Part shown: positions 33,256 to 43,750 of the stretch, piece by piece
How the letters are laid out: each line of letters starts with the position of its first letter
Numbering within the stretch: the first letter of the stretch is position 1
Source: Ursus arctos
Taxonomy: Eukaryota; Chordata; Mammalia; Carnivora; Ursidae
Direction of reading: 5' to 3'
Assembly: GCF_023065955.2 (NCBI RefSeq)
Contig: NW_026623050.1
Coordinates: forward strand, 18,062,501-18,126,500
DNA: 64,000 bases
Notes under the pieces: model-generated
Seen by the model: the letters and a program-made list of their open reading frames with translations, nothing else
Told to the model about the DNA's origin: nothing
Database searches by the model: none
Program-made: the position numbers and the translations under genes

Positions 33256-33342
33256 ATAGTACTTATTTGTGAAGAAATCAAATAAAAAATAGTAATTATT
33301 TGTGAAGAAATAAAATAGTACTTATTTGTGAAGAAATCAAAG
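33256..33342. repeat. Three-copy imperfect minisatellite
   Basis: The unit 'atagtacttatttgtgaag' plus 'aaatcaaa' begins at 33256, 33289 and 33315. Copy two has one substitution (taattatt). Spacing is 33 then 26 bp, so it expanded by unequal duplication. Confidence 0.9.
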
Positions 33343-33589
33343 CATTCATCTTATAGAACGTGTCACATTCAGGATTTGGCTGATTGTATCTGCACAGTAA
33401 ATTTTAAATAGTTTACCTCTATTTTCTGTTAACTGATAGTCACTTATATCTGAGACTTATTTGGATTTCATTCCATTTTTGGGGCAAGAATATATGACAG
33501 ATGGTGCTGTGTACTTCCCACTATGTCACAGCAAAAGGAGTTCCACATTTAGTGGTGCTGAGATTGATCCATGCGTTCAGGTGTTATAG

Positions 33590-33712
33590 CCCTGAAAGTG
33601 TCATAGGTCCAGCCCAGACCTCTGAATTAGCATCTCTAAGAGAATAGCTCAGGTGATTCTGAGACAGGTGACCCATGAACCACCAGTGTCTGAGAAACAC
33701 TGTTCTAGAGAG
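33590..33712 (+). repeat. hAT-Charlie-like non-autonomous element
   Basis: 'cctctgaattagcatctcta', 'caggtgattctgagacagg' and the end 'gtctgagaaacactg' recall MER20/MER5-type elements. Tentative. Confidence 0.5.
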
Positions 33713-33751
33713 GCATTCTGAGGTAGGAAAAGTTCTGGGAAACAGAGTGTA

Positions 33752-34206
33752 TGATGGTTAATTTTATGTGTCAAGTTGACTGGGACATGCGGTACCCAGA
33801 CATTTGGTCACATGTTATTTCTGGGTATGTCTATGAGGGTGTTTCTAGATGAGATTAACATTTGAATCATTAGACTGAGTAATGCATATTGCCCTCCCTC
33901 ACGAGGGAGGACCTCATCCAATCAAAGATATGAGTAGAACAAACAGGCTGATGAGAGGAAACTCTTACCTGACTGAGCTAGAACATCAGTCTTTTCCTGC
34001 CTTTGGACTAAAACTGAAAACTTGACTCTTTGAACCTGCAGGCTTTCAGACTAGAACTTATACCATTGGCTCTCCTGGGTCTCCAGCTTGCCAGCTGTAG
34101 GTCTTGAGACTTTTCATCCTCCATAATCGAATGATCCAATTCCTTAAAACAAATTTCTTTCTCCCTAACCCATTGGTTCTGTTTCTCTGGAGAACCTTAA
34201 CTAACA
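33752..34206 (+). mobile_element. LTR-like dispersed repeat (solo LTR)
   Basis: Starts TG ('tgatggttaattttatgtg') and ends CA ('ccttaactaaca'). The interior includes 'gagattaacatttgaatc', 'cttttcctgcctttggact' and 'ggttctgtttctctggag'. This is a common mammalian LTR-class repeat whose name I do not recall with certainty. No internal coding part. Confidence 0.75.
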
Positions 34207-34785
34207 TACTATATGAAACAATGCAAAATATGGTTTTTTACTGCAGGACTTCTCAGATTCTTTAATGTATGCTAACATCTACTGTGATTTTCCAAGCAGG
34301 GGGAGAGTTTGTAGTATTTCCCAGACTAAATTGACCAAGAAGCCCTTTGTGGTTATACATCTTGCAGAGCTGGTGTTTCACAAAGCCTCATGGTAAACAC
34401 AGCTTTGGTGTCATATAGAATAAACCTCCTTAATTTTCCATCTGCCAGCTCTTCAAACATTAGAAGGTAGCAGTTTCTGTTCTTGGACTTCTCTTTTTTA
34501 GGGTGAATTCCAAGTACTTTAAAGTTTTCCCAATGTGGCTAGTCCAGCATATTCTCTTTCTTGTTCTCTTCTTGGGGTATTCTCTGGTTAGTCGGGGAGC
34601 CTCCTACATAGTTGTGGTTATCTCTTGTAGGATGTGAGGACTATGAGGAAGGCCTTGACCAAGGCCTTCAGAAACAGCTAGTGTTCACCTAGTGCAGAAA
34701 AAGTAGGACCTCTCGCTGGTCAAAATAAGCTTTTGGTACCTCAAATTATGTGCTCTTGCCAGAACTATCCCTAGCAGTTTATGCT
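34207..34785. other. Unassigned DNA
   Basis: No recognisable gene or repeat. Confidence 0.45.
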
Positions 34786-35070
34786 GCTTTATTTCCTTAA
34801 GATTTTTAACAACAAAGGGAATTTATTGGTTCATGAAACAGAACCTTTGGGTATGGTTTGGCCAGGGCTCAAATGGAGAGACCTGACTTCTCGATTTCTC
34901 TGCTCTCCTCCCTCATTCCTCTATCCTCAGGCCGACTGTACTTTGGTGGTTACAAGATGGCTGCAGCAACCCCCCAAGGCCACGTCCTTCCTTTCTCATT
35001 CACATCTTTCAGAAAAGAGCAGATTCTGCTTTTTCTGAGACTTCTAATCTTCAGATACTCTGTCTGCTGA
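34786..35070. repeat. Ancient repeat, unnamed
   Basis: 'aagggaatttattggttcat' and 'ttacaagatggctgcagca' match a common old mammalian repeat pattern. Two overlapping plus frames (34781-35038 and 34858-35070) cross it and are not credible genes. Confidence 0.45.
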
Positions 35071-35299
35071 GAGTTTATCTGGATGGAACCAGTTTATTTG
35101 GATGAAAAGGAGACTTTCCTTTTCTTTATTTCCCAGTTTGAGTATATATCCAAACACACGGACTGTCACACATGCCACAGTGCCTAGAAGCAGCTGAGAA
35201 GCCAGAGAAATTCAGCATCAGTGGATGGGAAGGGCCTCAAACTTTACCTTGGTCAGCCCCTGGTCTTTGGTAGTTCAATAATTTACCCACCTGTACCCC

Positions 35300-35420
35300 A
35301 CCCCTCTTCCCGTGGCCCTTTTTATAGCTGAGGCCCAGAGAGCTTAGGTGATTTTTCAGAGGTCACACAGTTGCAGGGTGGAGCTGTGTCAGAAACTCTT
35401 CTGCAAAGGCTGGGACTCCA
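35300..35420 (-). repeat. MIR SINE
   Basis: Reverse MIR landmarks: 'tagctgaggcccagagag', 'gaggtcacacagttgca', 'ggtggagctg' and 'gctgggactccaca'. Confidence 0.8.
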
Positions 35421-35739
35421 CATTTTATGGGAAATCCCACTTGTGCACTTTATTTCTTGGGCAAATGCTTGAAAGGGCTTTTTCATTCTGCAACATCTGA
35501 AACTGCTTTCCTTTATTAACCCTGAATATGCTCTTTGTTTTGGAGGCCAGTCAGAAGGTGCAGCAGCTACTATTCATGGCCTATCTTTGAACCCTGGCTC
35601 CAGGAGATGGGGAGCTGCAGGGTTTCCTGAGTGGTCAGGGTTTGTTATATTTAACTTTTAAAAAGGACAGAGTTTAGAAATCTCAGGGTAAGAAAATCTG
35701 AGATGCAATATATAAACAACCTAATATATATATATTAAT
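35421..35739. other. Unassigned DNA
   Basis: Nothing recognised. The far end is AT-rich and runs into the L1. Confidence 0.45.
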
Positions 35740-36374
35740 TAATTGATATACATATCAATATACAATTAATTCCAGTATAGTTAACATACAGTGTTACATT
35801 AGTTTCTGGTGTACAATATAGTGATTCAGCAATTCTATACATTACTCAGCGCTCATGATGACAAGTGTGCTCTTAATCCCCTTTGCCTATTTCACCTATT
35901 CCCCTACCCACCTCCCCTCTGGTAACCATCAATTTGTTCTTTATAGTTAAGAGTGTTTCTAGGTTTGTCTCTTTCTTTCTTTGTTCATTAGTTTTGTTTT
36001 TTAAATTCCATACACGAATGAAATCATATGGTATTTGTCTTTCTCTGCCTGACTCATTTCAGTTAGCATTATACTCTAGCTCCATACATGTTGCTGCAAA
36101 TGGCAAGATTTCATTTTTTATGGCTAAGTAATATTCTATTGTATATATACCACATCTTTATTCATCTATTGATAGACACTTGGGCTGCTTTCATAGTTTG
36201 GCTATTGTAAATAATGCTGCAATAAACACAGGGGTACATATATCTTTTTGATTTAGTATTTTCATGTTCATTGGGTAAATATCCAGCAGTGGAATTATTA
36301 TATGGTAGTTCTATTTTTAATGTTTTGAAGAATCTCCATACTGTTTTCCACAGTGGCTATATAAATTTGCATTC
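35740..36374 (-). mobile_element. L1 3'-end fragment
   Basis: Reverse L1 3' UTR and ORF2 C-terminal end: 'catacagtgttacattagt', 'ctggtgtacaatatagtg', 'ggtatttgtctttctctgcc', 'gtaaataatgctgcaataa' and 'tccatactgttttccaca'. It stops at the SINE insertion. Confidence 0.93.
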
Positions 36375-36609
36375 AGGATAGGGTATACTTTTTTTTTTTT
36401 TAAAGATTTTATTTATTTATTTGACAGAGATAGAGACAGCTAGCGAGAGAGGGAACACAAGCAGGGGGAGTGGGAGAGGAAGAAGCAGGCTCATAGCGGA
36501 GGAGCCTGATGTGGGGCTCGATCCCACAACACTGGGATCACGCCCTGAGCCGAAGGCAGACGCTCAACCGCTGTGCCACCCAGGCGCCCCTAGGATAGGG
36601 TATACTTTT
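36375..36609 (-). mobile_element. Young-subtype Can-SINE with perfect 18-bp TSD
   Basis: The TSD aggatagggtatactttt lies at 36375-36392 and 36592-36609. The body carries 'agctagcgagagaggg', 'catagcggaggagcc', 'cgccctgagccgaaggcag' and 'ctgtgccacccaggcgcccc'. With the intact TSD and T-run, it is among the most recent insertions here. Confidence 0.98.
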
Positions 36610-37370
36610 GAGTAGAAGCCCTTTCTGGTACCTTCTAACTAAGTCACAATCTATGTATCCTGCTCCATGTTCTTCTCCTGTGAGCCACCAGGAAGTTAGG
36701 GAGCTCAGGATGAGGGCAGTGGGTGCCATGGTTGTGAGCTGTACCCTCTGTGGCCATCAGCTGGGGACTACCAAGTGGATTACTCTTGGAAAGGTGTAAT
36801 GAACAACCAGAGGAATGAGCCACATTCTGCCTGTGTACATGGCATTGTTCTGAGGCAAGGGAACAGCATGTGGATTATCATTTCATTTATATATGAATTT
36901 CCCACATTTCTGTCTGGCCATATTTTTGGGGCCCCCAACTTGACAGTGGCCAAGCTGAGTTCTCAGGACACAAAACAAGACAAACAAGAAGGCAATAGCT
37001 GTCCCTGGGAGAGAAAGAATCAATAACCAATGTTTTTTCCTGCCAACCTGAATTTGGAAAGAAAGGTACAACAAGAAATTTTACCTTTGTTTCTCAACCA
37101 GGCACTACAGACAGAGATCTGAGATAGCTGACTTTGGTAAGAATTCTTACCCTTTGCTGGCTTCTATCAGTTTTCCCAGGGTGCTGTCTGCAGGCTCCAG
37201 AGCGAGTGGGGTGTCCCATGGGTCTTATCTCAGCCACCAAAACTATAGAGGAGAAAAAATAATTCTTCCTCTACACTTTATGGTGAGTGCCTGGTTGAGA
37301 CCGCTTTTTTCTCTAGGGTATCTTGTAAATGGATAAACTTAGCTAAGGTGGTTAAAAGTTCCCAACTGTG
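36610..37370. other. Unassigned DNA
   Basis: Overlapping frames of 60-83 codons on both strands show no domains. No repeat recognised. Confidence 0.45.
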
Positions 37371-37569
37371 GCATCCAAATCGGCAAAGAAGAAATCAAAC
37401 TTTCACTCTTTGTAGATAACATGATACTCTATGTAGAAACCCAAAAGACTCTGTCAAAAATATTGCTAGAACTGAATTCAGCAAAGATGCAGGATATAAA
37501 ATCAATGCACAGAAGTCAGTTGCATTTTTATACGCTAACAATGAAGCAGCAGAAAGAGAAATCAAGGAA

Positions 37570-37881
37570 TTGATCTTACTTGCAATTGCAACAAAAACTG
37601 TAAGATACCCAGGAATAAACCTAAACAAAGAGGTGAAAGATCTGTACTCTGGAAACTATGGAACACTTATGAAAGAAATTGAGGAAGACACAAAGAAATG
37701 GAAAAACATTCCATGCTCATGGATTGGAGGAACAAATATTGTTAAAATGTCTATGCTACCCAAAGCAATCTACACATTCAATGCAATCCCTATCAAAATA
37801 CCATCAGCATTTTTCACAGAGCTGGAACAAACAATCCTAAAACTTGGATGGATTCCTCCCCCCCAAAAAAACCCCGAATAG
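37570..37881 (+). pseudogene. L1 ORF2 remnant (post-palm reverse transcriptase region)
   Basis: A 103-codon frame with the L1 signature blocks [18 protein letters not shown] and [11 protein letters not shown]. It is only a slice of the roughly 1,270-residue ORF2 protein. A run of C bases near 37858 and the following A-run shift the frame into the next piece. Confidence 0.9.
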
Positions 37882-38216
37882 CCAAAGTAATGTTGAAAAA
37901 GAAAACCAAAGCTAGAGGCATCACAATTCTGGACTTCAAGCTGTATTACAAAGCTGTAATCATCAAGACAGTATGGTATTGGCACAAAAATGGACACACA
38001 GATCAATGGAACAGAATAGAGAACCCAGAAATGGACCTTCAACTCTATGGTCAACTAATCTTCAACAAAGCAAGAAAGAATATCCAACGGAAAAAAGACA
38101 GTCTCTGCAACAAATGGTGTTAGGAAAATTGGACAGCCACGTGCAGAAGACTAAACCTGGACCACTTTTTTATACCACACACAAAGACAAACTCAAAATG
38201 GATTAAAGATCTAAAT

Positions 38217-38585
38217 GTGAGACAAGAATCCACCAAAATCCTAGAGGAGAACACAGGGAGCAACCTCTTTGACCTTGGCTGCAGCAACTTCTTGCTAGAT
38301 GCATCTCCAAAGGCAAGGGAAACAAAAGCAAAAGTGAACTATTGGGACTTTATCCGGATAAAAAGCTTCTGCACAGCAAAGGAAATGATCAACAAATCTA
38401 AAAGGCAACCTATGGAATGGGACAAGATATTTGGAAAGGACATATCAGATAAAGGGCTAGTATCCAAAATATATAAAGAATTTATCAAACTCAACACCCA
38501 AAAAACAGGAAACAACAGATGTTCATTGGTAAGGATGTGGAGAAAGGGGGAATCCTCTTACACTGTTGGTGGGAATGAAAACTGA
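38217..38585 (+). pseudogene. L1 ORF2 remnant (C-terminal region)
   Basis: A 122-codon frame with ORF2 C-terminal sequence (RIKSFCTAKEMINKSKRQP, then WDKIFGKDISDKGLVSKIY). The internal deletion near 38.5 kb lies inside it, after which the reading continues into the 'GNNRCSL...[14 protein letters not shown]' region. Confidence 0.9.
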
Positions 38586-38866
38586 TGTAGCTACTCTGGA
38601 AAACAGTATGGAGTTTCCTCAAAAAGTTAAAAATAGAACTACCCTATGACCCAGCAACTGCACTACTAGGTATTTATCCAAAGGATACAAAAATAGTCAT
38701 TTGAAGGGGGCACATGCACACCAATGTTTATAGCAGCAATGAACACAATAGCTAAAACATGGAAAGAGCCCAGATGTCCATCGACAGATGAATGAATAAT
38801 AATGTGGTACCTATATACAATAGAATATTACTCAGCCATCAAAAGAATGAAATCTTAACATCTATA

Positions 38867-39384
38867 AGAATTCTTTTTATATTCCAATATAATTTCACCT
38901 ACTATGTGAAAAAGAGTAAATAAGCCACAAACAGTCATATAGGCAAATAGTTAAAATACAAAGCAATACATACTATTGTAAATTTGTATGCAGAGAATTA
39001 GTTGTATAATGATAAGAAAAACTGACTTTGATTCAGGGTTAGGGGAAAGGTTTCACAGGAAAGGTGAAACAGTGTGGGTTTGAAGGCTATGTAGGAGTTC
39101 ACCAAGTGTGTAGTGGAGGGGAGAGGTACCCATATATGTGATGGAGCCAGCAAGTCTGGAGAACAGTAGCAAGTCTGGAGTGACAGAGAGCATCAGGTAT
39201 GTGAAGAATGGACTAAGGTAGGAAAGATAGGTCAAACCAGGTTCTGAAGAGTTTTGTTAAGTAATACTCAAGTGTTTAGAACTTTAGTCTTGCCAAAAGC
39301 TTCCAAGGACATTGCAAACTTCCCAAACAAGAAATACACATGATGAGATCTGAATTTTATTTAGAGCTCAAAATTATATTATCA
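38867..39384. other. Unassigned DNA
   Basis: No gene or repeat recognised. Confidence 0.45.
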
Positions 39385-40015
39385 AGAGATAGTGATATTA
39401 TAAATAGCTGGCGTTTACTGTGCATTTACTGTATAGAGACACTATGTTAGCCACTTTATATTCATTACTGCATTTGATTCTTATGATCACATCACAGTGT
39501 GGGAGTGTTATGGGCTGAATTGAGTCCCCCACTTCCCCAAAACTTATTTGTTGAAGTCGCAACAGGTAATCGGCTTTGGTGATAAGGTCTTTAAAGAGGT
39601 GATTACATTAAAACGACGCCATTTGGGTGGGGCCTAAGCCAGTCTGACTCCTGTCTTTAGAAGAAAATGAAATTTGGTCATACAGAGCGATACCAGGGAT
39701 GTGTGAGCACAGAGAAAAGATTATGTGAGGGTACAGGAGAGGGAAGCCATCTGCAAGCCAAGGAGAGAGGCCCCAGAATGAAATCAACCTTGCTGACAGC
39801 TTGACCTTGGCCTCAGCCTCCAAAGCTGTGAGGAAATATATACTGTTTAAGCTACGTAGCCTGTGGTATTTTGTTATGGTGGCCCTAGAAAACTAACAGG
39901 CAATGGCTATTATCCCCATTTTGTAGCTGAGGTGACTAAGGCACAGAGAGCCATTTCCCCATGATTGCACAGCAATGGGGAGAAGCCCTAAGTCACTATA
40001 CCTCAAGGTCTTCTG
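39385..40015 (-). repeat. MIR-family repeat split by an LTR
   Basis: The left part (39385-39505) has 'gcatttactgtatagagac' and 'ttatattcattactgcattt'. The right part (39899-40015) has 'tattatccccattttgtagc' and 'ggtgactaaggcacagag'. In intact MIR3-like copies these blocks are adjacent, so the LTR inserted between them. Confidence 0.75.
39506..39898 (+). mobile_element. MaLR-type solo LTR
   Basis: A 393-bp unit that begins TGTTATGGGCTGAATTG and ends 'gccctagaaaactaaca'. It includes 'tgttgaagtc', 'gggtggggcctaagcc' and 'ctccaaagctgtgaggaaat', characteristic of MLT1-like MaLR LTRs. No internal region. Flanking 5-mers (gggag and ggcaa) are only a weak TSD. Confidence 0.88.
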
Positions 40016-40319
40016 GTAGTCCCAGAGGGGCTCAGAGACTGTAAGGAGTTTAAGGCATTAGTCCCCATGCGGTTTTAAAGGTGATATAAAGGAGTGGTAG
40101 AAGGATAACCTTGAAGGACCTATGCTTAAGGCCGTTTCCCAGACACAATTCATTCAGAAACATGATACCTCCTCCTCTCCTTTACCTTATATTAGTAACT
40201 GCACAAAGAAATTCTACAGTTTCTCTCTAGATCAAGGGTGAGAATCTGGGGGTATATTTTAAAACTCAGGAAATAGTCCATATTACAATGATTAAGAAAG
40301 ATCTATGAGGCTGCCTCCC
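40016..40319. other. Unassigned DNA
   Basis: Nothing recognised. Confidence 0.45.
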
Positions 40320-40640
40320 TTGCTGTAAATTGTGTACTTTATGTTAAAATTGATTACTGCCATCATTCATGTGGCAGCTGCTGATGAGCATCAGCCTGAA
40401 TCTGTAGCTCATCGGATCATCCAGCTACCAGGCTTGCTCCGCAGAATGCACAATTTTGGTTTCCTAATGTATAATTTAGTGTCAGAAGAGTTTATGTGCT
40501 GCTTAAGACCCTGCAGCCTATAGATAGGAAACACATTCTAAATGCAGTAATTATATTTTTAGAGTGCTGGGTCTATGCTAATAAATCAGAGAGGAAAGTC
40601 TGGCAGGATTGGGGACTAGTGCTAAAGACAATAACGTCAA
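40320..40640. other. Candidate conserved non-coding element
   Basis: A repeat-free stretch with balanced composition, a kept CpG pair and dense homeodomain/Octamer-like motifs ('gcagtaattatatttttag', 'tctatgctaataaatcag'). It looks like the mammalian developmental enhancers that I have seen described. No alignment was possible, so this is an impression. Confidence 0.35.
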
Positions 40641-40897
40641 TATTCTAGCAAGGAGGACTGGAGGTCTGTACATAGCAGGGGGAGGGGCTGGTTTTCAGCA
40701 ATTGGATACAAAGTCACTTGTGAATTCCATGACTTCTTACCCCTTTTAGTGAAAGCAAGGGAATTTACAAAAGCCTTCTACTGTTGGGGTAGCACTGGAA
40801 ATGTAGCAAAGATTTATGAATGAATACTCTTTTCTAGTTCCTCTTTTTCTGCCTTATCCTTCCTCATCCTTTCATTTCATTCCCAGTTCTCTTTGGT

Positions 40898-41122
40898 AAA
40901 GAAGTGGGAAGAAGGGGAACCTGGGTGGCTCAGTCAGTTGAGCATCTAACTTTTGGTTTTGGCTCAGGTCAAGATCTCAGAGTCCTGGGATTGATTTCCT
41001 TGATGAGATCCACCTCAGGCTTCATGCTCAGTCTGCTTGTCCCTCCCCCTCTGCTCCTCCCCCCACATCCCCTCCTCTGCAATAAACAAATACAATTAAA
41101 AAAAAAAAAGAAGTGGGAAGAA
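40898..41122 (+). mobile_element. Can-SINE with TSD
   Basis: Plus-strand copy with head 'gggaacctgggtggctcag', 'tcaggtcaagatctcag' and a C-rich tract before 'aataaacaaatacaatt' and the A-tail. The TSD gaagtgggaagaa is at 40901-40913 and 41110-41122, extended on the left by an A-run. Confidence 0.95.
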
Positions 41123-41160
41123 AAGTCTATAATATTAGTAAAAAATACGCATATGTAGTT

Positions 41161-41375
41161 AGGAGACCTCTTTTTTTTTTAAGATTTAATTTATTTACTT
41201 GAGAGAGAGAGTGAGAGCACGTAAGCAGGGGCAGAGGGAGAGGAAGAGGGAGAAGCAGACTCCGCTGCTGATCAGGGAGCCCGACATGGGGCTTGATCCC
41301 AGGACCCTGGGATCATGACCTGAGCCTAAGACAGAGGCTTAACCAACTGAGCCACCCAGGTGCCCCAGGAGACCT
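41161..41375 (-). mobile_element. Can-SINE with 9-bp TSD, inside a MIR
   Basis: The TSD aggagacct lies at 41161-41169 and 41367-41375. Minus-strand copy from 'tttttttttaagatttaatt' to 'gccacccaggtgcccc'. Confidence 0.95.
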
Positions 41376-41500
41376 GTGTTTCGTTCTCACTTTGCTAACT
41401 GGTGTGTGACCTTGGGGAAGTCAATTTACCTTTCTGAGCCTCCATTTCTGACTCTATAAAATGAAGGGGTTAGATTATATAATTTTAATATTCAATGATC
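41376..41500 (+). repeat. MIR SINE
   Basis: Clear MIR blocks: 'gtgtgtgaccttggggaagt', 'cctttctgagcctccattt' and 'ataaaatgaaggggtta'. The SINE just upstream interrupted its 5' part. Confidence 0.9.
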
Positions 41501-41899
41501 CCAACTTCTCTTTGTTCTATGAAAGAAAGTTGAAATGAAAAAGGCTGAAGCATATAAAAAGTATGCATTGTTGGTGTTGGGGGTCAGACCTCCTGAGAAT
41601 TGGTGTGTGCTCCTTTGTTTCGACTATCTCCTTTCTCCACTCTGTTTCTCCTTTTACTCTGTTTTCTCTGGTTCCCATTGGTGGTAGGTACCTTATACGT
41701 GGGTTTCCCATGGACCATGCTTCAAGTGTTTTCCAATCCTAACCTGGTCTTTCAAACCCTGACAGTTTGGGTCCTCTTCTCTTCTTCCCCTCCTGAACAT
41801 CATCAGCTAAAACAAACAAAATGGATAAATGATTTCATAATTAGGATGCAAATGAATTATTTTCAGCAGGCATCATTTTTTGGATGCCTGTAGCCTCTT
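41501..41899. other. Unassigned DNA
   Basis: A 97-codon plus frame (41600-41893) lacks any recognised motif. Confidence 0.45.
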
Positions 41900-42420
41900 C
41901 TATCCAATAACCACCCATTGAGTACCCACTATGTGTGAAGCACTCTGTTATTGACAATAAGGATCTAGATAAATAAGATGTGGACCCTGTCCTCCAGAGT
42001 GCACACTTTAGGGAGAAACACACACTACTGACTGTGATGTAACCTTGTCTGTGAAAAGAGGAAAGCTTGTGGTCACCTGGGTCTTGCTGGTTGACAGGGT
42101 AGAGGGAAGGGCAGGTCAGTTATAGGAGACCTTTAGGATAAAGGCCCAGAGCAGGTATCAGTTCAAAGTGTATTCAGTGAAAGACAGTAGTGTGTATGGG
42201 GGTGTGATGATTTGGGTGTGAGGACGAGTTGGAAGATGAACGGCAGTAGAAGCAGAGTGACTGGGGCTTTGAATGCCATGCTGAAGAATTCAGGCTGCAT
42301 TGTATAGGTGGTTGGGAGCCACTGAAAGTGAGCTGGGTCATGACATGAGCTGAAGCTCTGTTCTCCCTAGAATGTGTCACATTTGGAGGGCTGGGGTAGG
42401 AAGTGTAGAACCCAGCCATG
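41900..42420 (+). repeat. Ancient interspersed repeat (same family as 2.4 kb)
   Basis: Begins 'cccattgagtacccactatg' and later has 'ggctttgaatgccatgctga', 'ggttgggagccactgaaag' and 'gggtcatgacatgagctg'. Diverged and partial. Confidence 0.55.
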
Positions 42421-43249
42421 GTTTATTTGCATAGGAGATCCGGAGTCCTAGATTTCAGGATGTACACAGGCAATACTTCTTGTGCAAGATCTGATGAGAG
42501 ACACCACCCATAACCCTGTGTAAGTATGACAGGGACAGGGGACATTGGTACCCCACAAGTTTGGTTTGGAGGACCTAGGAAAGGCCTCTGGAGATTCTCA
42601 GGATGATTTGGGAAGAACTGGAAGGGTCTGCAGGTGCTGCAAAGTGGGTGGGGGTGGAGCCAGAGAAATGCTTTTGTATGAATGTCACTGTCTCACTGGG
42701 AAGCTGTGGTTAAAAGAAGAGGAAGGGGGTTTGGAAGGTAATGAACTAGGGAGAAAAGGTGAGTGATGACCACGATTTTGTGGAGTCAGTGATGGAGGTG
42801 TGGCCCTTCCACACATCCCATGGTGGGTGTTGGTGTGCTTGTTTGATTTCAGCACAAGGCCAATGCTAACCAGACTCTCCTTCCTTCTTTGCCTCTAAAA
42901 GTTAGGGGCATGGTGGCAAATACTGTGAACTTGTTGCTATTTCTCACCTGAGCAGCAACACCCTAGGAGGTATCACTGGTCTAGCAGCTTTTTAAAAATT
43001 TCTTTGACTCGTTTAAAACCTAGGGATCAGTGAGGGAGCTTCCTCATGTCACAGAGAGGACTAAGGAATATTTGAAGGAAGAAAAGTTGGCCTCTCCACT
43101 CTCCTCCTGGGTCTGCTAGTGAAACAGATCCTGGTGCCCGCTTACCTACCTTTCCCTGGAAACCTGAAGAGTTAGCATAAGTAAAGTGGGAAGACTCTTA
43201 CTTCCAGATAATGACTAGAGGGAGATGCACAGTTTCAAAAGGCTGAGGG
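42421..43249. other. Unassigned DNA
   Basis: G-rich in places (42.5-42.85 kb). No gene or repeat recognised. Confidence 0.45.
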
Positions 43250-43750
43250 CTTATTTCAGTTCACGTAGAGTCGCCTTTCACATTTCAACGCCCCCTGATC
43301 TTGCATTCTCGAGGCAGCACCCTCTCAGATACGCTCAACACATCCACTTAAGTAACTCGATTACTCTCGCAGGGGCTTTTACATAATGCACCGCCCATCA
43401 GGTGGGGCGTTCAATCATTCAGCACAGGACCCAGCGTCTCTCCTCTAATATCACTTTACACACAGCTAATGAACACGGGTTTCCAACAAGTGACTGCACC
43501 AGTCAATAAAGGACGGCGCAATCCTACCTGCCCGTGCTGCCGCTGCCGCCGCTGCCGCCGCCTCTGGAACCAATTAGCCTGCTCCTTCCCGGGTGCTGCG
43601 GGAATACATTTCCCAAAGTGGTTCTCCTGCTTACCCGGGGGTTATCTTTCTCTCTGTGTTCTTCTTCGCAGAGGGCATGCAAAACAGGGGAGGCTGTGGC
43701 AGTTCCACTGACAAGCTAGACAAGCTAGCGCTGGGAGCTGGGGACGTGAT
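43250..43750. promoter_or_regulatory. CpG-rich segment with CTCF-like motifs, candidate promoter or insulator
   Basis: CpG dinucleotides are unusually frequent for this AT-rich window. Visible elements are a reverse CTCF-like core (caacgccccctgatct, 43286-43301), a forward CTCF-like core (cccatcaggtggggcg, 43394-43409), a GCC/GCT triplet run (about 43535-43562), a CCAAT box (43570-43574) and a ZNF143-like string (gggaatacatttcccaaag, 43600-43618). No convincing exon follows on either strand. Function is inferred from motifs only. Confidence 0.4.
43535..43562. repeat. Short GCC/GCT trinucleotide run
   Basis: Nine or so triplets of gctgcc/gccgcc type within the CpG-rich segment. Confidence 0.9.

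Larger units (their letters stand above)
37371..38866 (+). mobile_element. L1 ORF2 segment, truncated at both ends
   Basis: Carries ORF2 from the reverse-transcriptase palm ('ctctttgtagataacatga' encodes the diverged catalytic region) to near the C terminus ('tactcagccatcaaaag'). Open pieces lie at 37570-37881, 37848-38123 and 38217-38585. An internal deletion near 38500-38507 joins sequence normally about 190 bp apart. It lacks the last part of ORF2, the 3' UTR and the A-tail. Confidence 0.93.
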
